A DNA stretch of 64,000 bases. Origin: Pomphorhynchus laevis. Lineage: Eukaryota > Acanthocephala > Palaeacanthocephala > Echinorhynchida > Pomphorhynchidae. The number at the start of each line of letters is the position of its first letter. Within the stretch, counting starts at the first letter, position 1. The position numbers and the translations under genes were made by a program. Below the pieces are notes generated by a model. It did no database searches. It worked only from the letters and a program-made list of their open reading frames with translations, and was not told the DNA's origin. Shown here in pieces: positions 33,104 to 44,300 of the stretch. The stretch spans positions 372,001 to 436,000 of the forward strand of contig WNNJ02002785.1 in NCBI GenBank assembly GCA_012934845.2, in the 5' to 3' direction.

Positions 33104-33173
33104 GCCAAGACGCTCCTAACCACCCAGCAGTCATCATCAGTCGGATAAGGTGGTTAAAGTACGTTTCGACTGC
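33104..33173 (-). ncRNA. Hammerhead-like module, family T394, array B unit 1
   Basis: Minus strand: GCAGTC-GAAAC (33173-33163), CCGA-CTGATGA-T-GACTGC (to 33127), then GGGTGGTTAGGAGCGTC and TTGG. Stem II is six pairs, GCAGTC/GACTGC. Stem III pairs ACGT..TTAACCACC with GGTGGTTA..GCGT. Stem I pairs CCGA with TTGG (one G-U). The core is fully canonical, CUGAUGA. The strand order is S2-S1-S3. Confidence 0.55.
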
Positions 33174-33494
33174 TTTTGTAATAACTATAAAGACACCAGC
33201 AATTCCTCACGATGCTATACGAAACTCAGGTGCAGAAAGCGTTTTTACTGGCTTGTTGCGTGTGTGGACCTTCTAGTTATTCTTTATATGCACAAATGCG
33301 TATCCGTTGGTTACGATGGCACTGAATTTCTTACAGGATTCCGAAAGGAATGCATCATTTTATAAATTGTTATTGCGAAAAATCGCTTGAAACTGTGGTC
33401 CAGGAGCCAAAGCTGGCTACGATTGATTTTTAATCCATATTTGCTGCTAGATAACTGGACTTTGATCATCTGCTCCATCAGTCTAATGTATAAC

Positions 33495-33564
33495 TCTGAG
33501 ACGTTCCTAACCAGCCAGCAGTCATCGTCAGTTGGATGAAGTGGTTAGGGTATGTTTCGACTGC
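33495..33564 (-). ncRNA. Hammerhead-like module, family T394, array B unit 2
   Basis: Minus strand: GCAGTC-GAAAC, CTGACGA-T-GACTGC, and GGTTAGGAACGTC. Stem II is again six pairs, and the CCTAACCA/TGGTTAGG part of stem III is retained. Stem I is weak. The length is 70 nt, as in the other T394 modules. Confidence 0.5.
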
Positions 33565-33945
33565 TTTTGTGATAACTATAAAGACACCAGCAATTCCTCA
33601 CGATGCTATACGAAACTCAGGTGCATAAAGCGTTTTTACTGGCTTGTTGCGTGTGTAGACCTTCTAGTTATTCTTTATATGCACAAATGCGTATCCGTTG
33701 GTTACCATGGCACTGAATTTCTCACAAGATTTGGAAATGAATGCGTTTTTTATAAATTGTTAGTGCGAAAACTCGCTTGATACTGTGGTCCAGGAGCCAA
33801 AGCTGGCTACGATTGATTTTTAATCGATATCTGCTGCTAAATAACTGGACTTCGATCATCAGCTTCATCAGTCTAAATGTATCACGCCGATAAGTTCCTA
33901 ACCACTAAGGCAGTCATCGTCAGTCGGATGAAGTGGTATATAATT

Positions 33946-34595
33946 TTATTTAAATATTTCGGATGTTCGTTTAGACCTTTTCAATCATATGAGCGATAAA
34001 AATTCAATCAAACATAAAATCATAACATTAAAACAAAAATCGTCTAACCCGTAGATGAGTGTAATAGTTTTGCACCTCCCTGAGTTTATTATTTATAGTT
34101 CTAGCAATATCTTGTGGAGGAAGTTTTAAACTCTAATTAGATTTATTTCCTTCCACAGCGACGTTTGTATTGATGAATAAAGACTATATTACTAGTCTAC
34201 GATGTAAATAGTTTTCCTTATGTATGGTAATAAATAGTTTTATTAAATTGAACTACATGGCCAATATTTGTGATATGGTTGAAGATAGCGGAATACGTGC
34301 CATGTCGTTTTAAAATGTATTAGTGTTGATATAATCTTTCTAATAATTCCTGCTTGTTTAGCCAATATACATTTTATTACAATTTGCTCACGGGATATTG
34401 TATACTACACTATTACATTCTTTTAGAGCTTTCCGTTTAAAAATTCCACATTTATGTTAGCCCACATTTATGGTACATGCTTAGGTCTGCATCACATTTG
34501 TATGATATCTTTTAAATTTATTATTTAGGGAATTACTGGAAAGAAATATGTAAAAGGAAATAAAATTTACTTTTAATTTTCATTATGAAAATCAA
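33946..34595. other. AT-rich intergenic DNA
   Basis: Nothing recognised beyond the end of the T394 array. Confidence 0.5.
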
Positions 34596-34920
34596 TTTGC
34601 ACTTTTGGCCTCGTTGCTGTTTTGGGTCGAGGAATAGGGGCGAAAATCTGATAGCATAGCAATTCTTCCTGATGACAACTAATTCTTATGTTGATACTAT
34701 TATTTATTAGTTAATTCTAATGACTTATTATGATAATGACTTATTATAATTAGTCAATTTAAAATTTCAATTTTAAATTTTCACTTGATATAAATTAGAA
34801 AAAATCTTTAATGAATTATTAAATTATTTATAATTATTTATTATTTAATTTTTTATTTCTATTTAGCGTTATTTTAATACGTTGACTCAGTTATCTTATT
34901 TGATTCATATTCATTTTCTG
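34596..34920 (+). repeat. Family D copy
   Basis: Head TTTTGGCCTCGTTGCTGT with TTTGGGTCGAGGAATAGGGG, the module, a body with TAGTCAATTTAAAATTTC, and the tail GTTGACTCAGTTATCTTAT. Confidence 0.6.
34613..34690 (+). ncRNA. Hammerhead-like module, family D
   Basis: GTC at 34626-34628, GAGGAA, GGGGC-GAAAA, ATAGCATAGCA, and TTCTTC before CTGATGA (34669-34675). Stem I GAGGAA/TTCTTC keeps six pairs with one G-U. The T-to-C difference from the TTCCTC of other copies preserves pairing. Confidence 0.45.
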
Positions 34921-35150
34921 CTTTTGAGGCAATGAGAAGTTTAATAAGAAGAATATTATATTTTGTATAATATACAATATAATATATTATATAATATATT
35001 ATATATAACATAGTACATTATTATGATTATATTATTATAGATCATTATGTAACCTCTATTTCAATTATAAACCGGATTTTATTTTCTAGTTTTATCTACT
35101 ACTTTAACAATGGCTTATATTTGACAGCGAAATGTATTATTAAATTGTGT
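34921..35150. other. TATAATATA-rich spacer
   Basis: Low-complexity, self-complementary AT sequence at about 34960-35040. No gene. Confidence 0.4.
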
Positions 35151-35590
35151 TATATCTTGATAATTTGTAACTTGTTTGACCCCGATATTATGTTGGGTCG
35201 ATAAATAGGGGTCGAAACCTCATAGCATAGCAGTTCCTCCTAATAACATGGCAGTTTCAATTGATGAACTCTAATCCTTATTCTGATACATCGACTGTTA
35301 TTTTTAGTCAATTCATACAAATTCATTTTTATTTTAAATTTCAATTTTTTATTTAAACTTGATATAAATATCAATTGTATAAAATAGTATATAATTATTT
35401 ATTATTTATCTTTATTTTTGATATTTATGCAGTATAAAGTTGATATAAATTATTTAAAATCTTTTAACAATCATTTGTAATTATCTATTTTTTTAATTTT
35501 GATTTATTGATTTATCATTATTATTTATTATTTTATAATTATATTAAATACGTAGACTCAGTTAGCTGAATGAATTCATTTACTTTTAAT
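35151..35590 (+). repeat. Family D copy
   Basis: The head reads TTTGACCCCGATATTATG, TTGGGTCGATAAATAGGGG and TCGAAACC; CTAATAA stands where CTGATGA is expected, so the module is decayed. The body and tail (GTAGACTCAGTTAGCTGAAT) are complete, with an extra partial body. Confidence 0.55.
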
Positions 35591-36474
35591 TTTCATCAAA
35601 TTCCTATCGCTAAACATTTCTAAGATAAACAATCCTTATTATTTTCTCAGTTAAATATTTTTATAACCATAAAATTTAAATATCATTCGAAATAGAAAAA
35701 TAATTCCATATTTAATAAATTATCCACACCAGAAAAGTTTTTTTATAAAAAAGAAATAATCATATTTCGGTATTACCATTCTATTACAATATTAAATTTT
35801 CTATCTTTTATGCTAGTTAGAGAGGCCAATTAAATTGTCAGAGAGCGTAATACATTGCAGGCGTGTTTTAAACGGGATTCTAAAAACAATAATCGAATTT
35901 ATACCCAGATTAATTTTACTATAATTATTTTCAGTTTACAAAAATATTATTTATTCTGTTAAATAATATAAATCATTTATTATTATATTATTTATATATA
36001 CAAAACATATTTTATAAAATATGATAAGTATATAAATTTTCTTTAAAGTAGCAATTAGATAATTAATTACAATTCTAATTAGTCACAATTCTATATTATA
36101 TGTTTTATAATAAATAATATACCTTACATTGATGTAAAAACATATTTCATTTTATAATTATGTAATTGTTATAATATGTAATAATTATATATAATTGTAT
36201 ATAATTATTTTATATATTAATATATTATATAATTATAATATATATTATAATTATGTATAATTATATATTATTATAAAATATGTAAAAACATATATCATTT
36301 TATCATTATATTATTTTTATGTGCAAACCTATTGATAAATTATATTGAATAAGTTTATACTATTTTTTAAAGTGTCTATAGAATCAAAAATTATTAAAAA
36401 AATATTTTTAAATATTATTATATTTAAATATTATAAACATTATATTTAAATATATTATATTTATAATATAACAT
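35591..36474. repeat. Very AT-rich low-complexity region
   Basis: Long TATAATTATATAATTATAAT-type runs at about 35940-36480. No gene or structured element was identified. Confidence 0.6.
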
Positions 36475-37520
36475 AATATGTTAGACAAAAGGTACTTGGA
36501 TGGTCTAACCAAGTTGATAAACTCAGCATAGCAGCAAGTAGTGACGCTCACTCCACATATTTTGCATTCACCAGAGCATTACAATGTCGTTGGACACATT
36601 CAATGACTTCGCAGGTAAAGTTTGCGACCACAGCTTGACGGAAGAGGATATGTTCATATTTGCTCTCCCTCCCTATATTGGCGGTTTTGGAATCAGACAT
36701 CATGTTGTTGTCTCACAATATGAATCTTCAAGGCAATTGTGTAGCCCATTCGAAACCACAGAATCGCTTTATATTCGCGAACAATTGTAATCGGACGCTG
36801 CGGGTCAAATAAAGTCGGCTAATGTCAACTGGCACAAACTAGCTCGCTTGGCAATTGAGATGTACAAACCGAACATAAGTCATCTTCTGGAATATGCTTC
36901 ACTCAAAGCATATTTGGGTACGTTGGACCCCATCTAAGAAAGCCAAAAAATGTATATGCGGGAGGAGTTGAATAATGTTCATGCATTGTCATGTAAAAGG
37001 GGCGGTTTATTGACGATACGCGATAATGAGATCTGCGACCCTTATCAAAAATACTCACAGACGTGTTTTGGGGTCACCACTAAGCCAAATCTATGTGGTG
37101 TTCCTGATACAATAAGTTTAGACAATGATGCAACAACTCGAAGACCAGACGCATGTCCTGATATTGTGTCAGTGGATTATTCGGTGGTAGGATAAAGCGT
37201 ACGTTTTTTGACGTATGCATTTTCAACGAAAGAGCTCCATCCTGTATATCGCGATCGTCGGCTGCTTGCTTCGAGTATCATGAGCAACGAAAGCGAAGAA
37301 AGTACGTGGAAAGGATACGTGAGGTTGATCACACTACTTGCTGCCAATTAGTGTTTGTGTCGACGGGTGGTTCAGGCAGAGCAGCAAACGCAACTCTACG
37401 TGTGTTAGCGACAAAGATCAGCGAAAAACACAAGTCTGAATTATCCAGCGTAATAACGGGGCTCCGTACGAAAATCGGAATTGCTCTAGCAATTCCAATG
37501 TTTAAATAAAACGATATAGC
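36475..37520 (+). mobile_element. LINE C-terminal part, broken
   Basis: Successive plus frames hold EEDMFIFALPPYIGGFGIRH (the ASLPxxxGGLGIRxA block), ELNNVHALSCKRGGLLTIRD (the Cys/His cluster), TTRRPDACPDIVSVDYSVVG (the RPD...D block of a restriction-like endonuclease), and then ERIREVDHTTCCQLVFVSTG. The order is that of the intact family.

The frames are interrupted several times. It is the most informative copy of this lineage in the window because most of the tail blocks remain in order. Confidence 0.7.
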
Positions 37521-38325
37521 AATGTTTCCGAGCACCGCAGTATCGCACAATGATCATTATTTTCTTTTATTGTGAATACGAAATATGTTGATTCCCATTT
37601 GCGGGAACTTCAAACGAAAATTTATTGAAATAATCATTTTTTTTAAAAAAATACCTAATATGTCATGTTTATATATGTTCTGCTATGTTAATATTAAATT
37701 TCAATTTCAAATTGCGAGCATAAGATGGCACACAAATGTAATTTTAGGATTTAAATTCAAGGATTATGTTTTTTAATTTGACTATACTAAATTATATATT
37801 TGTCAAACTATTTTTGAGGAGTAATTTTTACATTAAGATACGAACCAGGAAACAACATAATTTGCTATTTTTAGAATGCTATACATTCAGTGAATTTATT
37901 TTCAGTGAATTTAGTCTAAACTGAGTTTGTTGTACAGTTAAGTACAATGCCTATTCAATTCGTGTCGCTCAAATCTATCTTTGCGCATTTTTAGCAGCTT
38001 TAATAGAAAAAATAATCAAACGTATCACGCCGATATTTCGCCGATAGTTCACACAAGCCAGCATGATTCATGTGAATATTGAAAATGTGATTGACATAAA
38101 GCCAACATGGCCATAAATGCATAAAATGCGATCTTTGTTTATTTGAGCTTTTCTCTGTGAGAACACATTAGCACTAAATGGCAATTCAAACCAATGAGCA
38201 GTCTTATTGAAACTCAAATGAGTGTAAGATTTTGATTGGCTTACTGAAAGCGTTTACTGTTGTGAATTTTACTACTTAAGAAAAATGATATATAGTCATT
38301 AATTACAAAATAAACGTTAATCGTA
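37521..38325. other. Intergenic region upstream of the Ig/FN3 gene
   Basis: It should hold the promoter of the gene starting at 38326. No clear TATA box at a fitting distance was seen. Frames at 37585-37776 show no domain. Confidence 0.4.
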
Positions 38326-41300
38326 ATGTGGAAGTCGTTATTGATTTTACTGATAAGAGGTAAGAAATTCTAGAAATTTGTCTAAATTAGAATCGACCTA
38401 ATGCTCTCAGGTCATTACCATCTATTTTTGTAGGCAAATAATTAATTCTTTAACCATCAATTTTCATATTCAAAATATCCAAAGACTAAATGTTCCAGCT
38501 CAGATAGATAATTTCCTTATTTTTGCAGTTTAGACGCTTTTATATTACATTTTCTACAGAAATTTATGTAGAAATTTCCACAATTGAGTAAATATATTGA
38601 AATCAAAAATACATTATTTTTAAACAGCTTTAAACAGCTTTACCAGATTTGAAAATCGATCAATGCTTTAGATTATCACAGGTTCATTAAATCAAAGATC
38701 AAAAAATTATATATTTTTTTAATTTTACGACAGTTAAAATAATCAATTATGATAAATAATTTGATATTAATAATTAACATCATAATTAAATAGGACGCAT
38801 ACTTGTATGGGACTTTACCTCTCCCAACACACTTGCGGCTAGTAATTTGTTCAACGCGATCTGTGCGCCGGGTGAGGTGTCGAGAGTGGCCGAAAATCGG
38901 AAGCTACACAAATGCAGGGGCATCGATGCGTTCCAATACACTTTTGTCCCATTGGTGATCGAGACAATAAAAGCAGCCGGGCCTATTACGTCCAGCTTCC
39001 CGAAATCTATAGGGCAGAAGCTAATTGTCGCTACCGGCAATTGGAGAGCAGCTAGATTTCTCTCACAGTGATTGAGCTGTGTGGTGCAACGAGGCCTGTA
39101 TTTTGGAGGTCGCCCAGGGGATTGCAGAAGATTATCAATAATATTCGTCATGATTTCCCATTTATAAACTCATTGTAATAATTGTGTATTATGATACAAT
39201 TTATAATTTAATATCATATACGTTTTTATTTAGGGTTTTGAATCTGTTTAACAAAACGACAATTACATTCAAAAATATCTGTTCAGACAAAAAAATACAT
39301 GCTCTTGATAGCCATTTTTAACGATTAATTTAACAGTTTTTTCACACTGCTTAGAAATAAGTGTGATTTTGTAGATTCAATTAGTAAATAAATTCATTTT
39401 ATTTTTCAAAAAGTAAAAACTGGCTGTATTTTAAGATACTTTATGTTCATTTTTCAGTGAGTGAAATTCTGATCAAACCGGATCATAAAAATTAATTTGT
39501 AATTAACTGATTAATTATTTTGTAATAATTTTTGTAAGTATTAAATAGGAATTACTTTTATTTCATTTTATTAGATGTATCTTACACCAGGCAATGATTT
39601 TAAACAATTCACTTGATAATATCAGTGACAATTTTGATAATTCACTTGATAATATCAGCATAATCACTTGTTTCATTTGATGAAATATTTCTTAAATATA
39701 TTGTCAATAAAATAGTACGAAATAATTATAAATCACTAATTAATATATAATAATATAATTAATATAATTATAATATAATCACTAATTTAATTTCCTTTAT
39801 AATGTAAAGAAAATTGTATTCCTGTTTTTAAATATGAAAAGGAACCAAAACGTTATAGTATTTCATTGTTGTGGCATTTAACTTCATTCTAATACATGAC
39901 GTATTAGAATTGGTTCCTTTTAATATTAAAATATTTGCATTTTAAAATTCATGCATAATTCAAAATACTTAGACTAAGTTAACTGATCTGTTTTGTTTAT
40001 TCTGTAAAAATCTTACATACTTAACATTTTATCTTTTTATGACTTTCAAATTATAATTAATTTAATTAATAATTTTTATACAATAGTTTATTCAAAAATT
40101 ATTTGACTCGTCTTGATTTTAGTTTATTATAGTTTATTCAAATAATTAGAAAGCCCATTAGTTGCTAGATTTAATTATTTAAATTAAATTGTTGGCTGGC
40201 TGACTAAGTTAACATATTATTTCATAGCAATCATACAAGTGAATGCCGAGGATGTTGTAAGTGGAAACCTACTGGAATACGTGGAAGTTCCATGTCAACA
40301 ATCGAGTGGAATTGACAAATCATTGCAAACAATATCTGTCATTTTTGAGTTGTATAAGGTAGACGGGTTTGCTAATCGCCTACAAGCACCAACGACGACA
40401 TTGCTATATCGACGAATCGGGAATTTCACAGATCAAATAAATGACGGTAGAAATGTGGTGTTTTTGAAAAACCAATCTCTGTATATTCTGTTGACAAACT
40501 TGTCTGATTATGGTTTGTACGAGTGCCACTGGAATCAGATAAACTACAAATCAATTGAACTTCTGTCCATAAAACGATTTGAAGTTGTACTTCAAGGTAA
40601 AAAGTAAAATGATTGCTTATTTTCAAAAGTAAATATTTTACTTTTTAATATTTTCTTGATTTACTTTTAATTTACTTTTCAAATTATATTTTAATTTATA
40701 AATTAAATTTCATTTAATAAAAGAACATACCCATCAAATGAACATTAAATTTATTTAATGTTCATTTGATAGTTCATTGTTTAGTTCATTAAATTTTTTA
40801 TACAAAAAATTTATTTGAAAATTTATTTCTTGATAAAGGAATAAACTATATCCTTATTCTTTATTATTGAATTTGTTCAAAACTGTTTAAAAAATAAATA
40901 AATTATATAAAGATATGAAATATATGTTTCGATATATTGATGATATTTGTGTATTTAACTCTAACAATTTTTATTCAATAAGCGAACAAATTTATCCAGA
41001 AAGCCTTATTCTGTATTCTTAGGAATAAGGTAGCCTTATTATTCAGGTAGCCTTGATAATAAGGCTACCTTATTCCTAAGAATACAGAATAAGGCTACTT
41101 GGATAAATTTGTTCGTTTATTGAATAAAAATTGCTAGAATTAAATACACATATATCATCAATATATCGAAACATATATTTCATATCTTTATATTGTTTAG
41201 ATTTAGTTTTTACACAGTTATGAACAAATTCATATTATATAAAGCTTAAAAACAAGTCAGCTATAATTGGGCTACTATTACCACCCATTGGAACACCTTT

Positions 41301-44300
41301 TACTTGTCTAAATATAGATGTCCCTACTTTTAAATAATTTTGATTGATCAAAATATTTAAGGATTCTATTAATTCAATTTTATCCATATATTTATATTTA
41401 TTTGATGGTTTAATTTTTGTTAGATAGGCGTTATAATTATTATAACATATATATGTATATCTTTTTCCGAATATAAGATTAATTAATTTTACTAACGCTT
41501 CTTTAATATCTACTAAATCCAGATTTGTATAAAGCGTACTAAAATCGTATGTATTTATATTTTTAAAATTTATTCCTTTTGTCTGTTCTAAAAATTCTTT
41601 TGTAGAATTAATACTGAAATAGTGTATTATAATACATTAGTTTTATTAAATAATACAATAGTTCAACATAAAATAACATATTATTATTATTTTAAATTAT
41701 ATATTATTACATAATTATGAATTAATAAAAAAAATTATAATTATGAATTAGCGTATTTACGATATAAATTAGTAATGTTTTAATTTATGTTAATTTAATG
41801 TTCATATCTAGAAATATACCTTCTCCGTTATTAATGATTTTAAATTTGTTTTTAATATTATTGTGTTGATTTATATATTTTACTATTTTCTGTTTGATGG
41901 TATTTTTATAGTAACCTAGTTTAAAATATGTATCTATTAAATTATTTAAATGATTTTGAAGAAAGCCAATATTAACTAGCATATAAACTATATTTGATAA
42001 ATCAAATTAAAGAATTAATCAAATTAAAGAATTAAGTTTAAATAAAAATGTTTATTAATTTTATTTAATTGAAATTCTTTTGTAAGTTATTTTAAGTTAT
42101 TTAAGTTATTTTGAATGTATTTTATGTAAAATTGTATTTTTTTCTTTTTTATCCAGGGGCACCTAATGTAAGTGAAACATGCAGTGCCCATGACAAGAAA
42201 TGTTGCTTTTTCGGATACCCTGAACCAATTGTATCTGTATCAAGTGAATATGGATCAGTTATAACAAAAAAGTAACAATTTAGTTAAGATATTATTTTCT
42301 AGCCGGAGTTTATTTAGTTCATCAATACAACTAAAGTTGAATACTGTATGCATTGCGGAAAACATGTTTGGAATTTTTATCAAAAGAAAATATTGTAAGT
42401 TACAAAGGGATCACTTTACAAATTAATAGATGCTTAATTACTTTTGATTTTAGTTGATTCATTTGTACAAATCGAATATCGTGGACAAATTAAACGGCCT
42501 CGTGGGCATCACATTGATATTTATTGTCCATTCCATCCCACTAACGGAATACTTAAATGGTAATTTAAATTGATTTAACTGGAATTAATAAAATATTTTA
42601 AAAATATCAATTTAAAACTAAGTTTTTTAACAGACTTTAAAATTTTACCATGAAAATCCGATTAAAGTATTTAACTAAAATTACAAAGTTTATTAGATAA
42701 TCTATTTCCATAACCTATTGCGTCAGAATTCACACAACAGCACGCGTGAAAAGTTTGTTATCATTAAATTTAGTTATTCATCTTTTGCTATATTTGTAGC
42801 TGTCTATAAAATAATTATGAAAATTGAATTTGTCACATTTGAAGACGTGCCATAAATTATCACAGAATCCAGCCGATCTGATTATTTAATTTATTATGTT
42901 CTAGGCAGTATTGAAGGGTGTCAATAGGCAGTAAGGGTTTCTAGTGGTATTAATGCAATTAAAGATTTGTTTGATATTGTTAGTATGTCGGCTAAATAAT
43001 ATCTACAAAGGTGTAAAGATAATCAATCAGTTATCTTTAATTTTTTACTTAACGCTACAATATAAATTACGTTATTTTAAATAAGGAGAGTGAGACCATT
43101 CTGGGTGAATTTCTTGTAAAACATGTAAGCCAGACGCGAAAGAATGACGAATGCCGTTTCGTCATCACAATGACTCATCAGTGCCATATCCCTCCCACTA
43201 CTGGATGCAGAGGAGGACTGGCAGACGGCAATCAATGAATCAATGTGAATGATGTACTAGAAAATTTTCTAGTAACATCATAGAGTACTAAATCAGTACT
43301 ACAGCTTCACCAAAAAGGATCATTAGCAAAGCACTGGATTCATTCATTGATTGCCGTCTGCCAGTCCTCCTCTGCATCCAGTAGTGGGAGGGATCTGGCA
43401 CTGATGAGTCATAGTGATGACGAAACGGCATTAGTCATTTTTCCGCGTATGGCTTACATGTTATTTTAAATAGCTTGAATTAGCGTTACAATATGATAGG
43501 ATACAAAACTATGTGATTATGTAGAGCAGCGGAAATTTAAAAGGAAACTGTTTATTGTGTCTACTAAAGACGATTTGTAACTCGTTTCTATCGAGTTTGT
43601 AATTTGCTTTTTGTGGCGAAACAATGTCATGAAACAGTCGGAGCTGTTTTTATAAAGCCAGTAGCAATTTATAAGACAATTTATTGAGAATATGGAAAAT
43701 GCAATCATGATTTTGCGCAATCAAAGGTGATAGTATTGCGCAATATATTTGAAAAGGTGACAAAGTTGCATAAGTAGAACATGTGCCATTGAATATCAAT
43801 TTTCAAAAGAAAACTCGAAATGTATTTTTATGCCTTTTGTTTTAATTGTAGGAGATTGTTCAATAACCTTACTTCCTCGGCAGAATTTGTCAGTGATAAC
43901 TTACTTAAATTCACTGATGGTAGCTTAAGATTGCAAAACGCGTCTGTACAAGATTCGGGAACATATCAATGCGAATGTATAAACCAAAATAATGGAACAA
44001 AGCTTACTGCTAACACGACTATTCACATCGAAGGTAATTTGAAGTGCAATGTTGAAATTAAATAGACAATGACACTTTCTAAAAGAAAGTGTCACTGTAT
44101 CTAGTAAAAGAAATAAAAAAATTTAAAAGATTAAAATGCTAAAAATAGATAAGACTAAAATCATAAAGAATAAATTTTCTTCTAAACGTCCATGAAGAAT
44201 CGCTCCTTCATTGACGTTTGTGATATTATTATAAAATAATAATGTAAAATAATAATATAAATAATAAATTAAAAAACGATAATCTCCGAAACCATCAGTA

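Larger units (their letters stand above)
32985..33945 (-). repeat. Tandem repeat T394, array B (about 2.5 units)
   Basis: Three starts of AATCGCTTGAAACTGTGGTC (or close variants) occur near 32989, 33378 and 33768, a period of about 390 bp, in the opposite orientation to array A at 3668. Units differ from each other by several percent, so the array is older than T360. Plus-strand frames of 71 and 82 codons recur at 33150 and 33532 because of the repetition; they are not supported as genes. Confidence 0.8.
43120..43465. repeat. Foldback element in intron 5
   Basis: Arms of about 120 bp (43124-43240 and 43345-43465) are inverted copies: TGTAAGCC...CGCG, CCCTCCCACTACTGGATGCA and GGACTGGCAGACGGCAATCA in one, their complements in the other, with a diverged centre of about 100 bp. 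Both arms carry a hammerhead-like motif. It is GC-richer than its surroundings. Confidence 0.85.

Noticed and set aside
33150-33780. Paired 71- and 82-codon frames with similar cysteine-rich sequence
   Set aside because: They are frames across two T394 units, opposite to the module strand, and other units break them.
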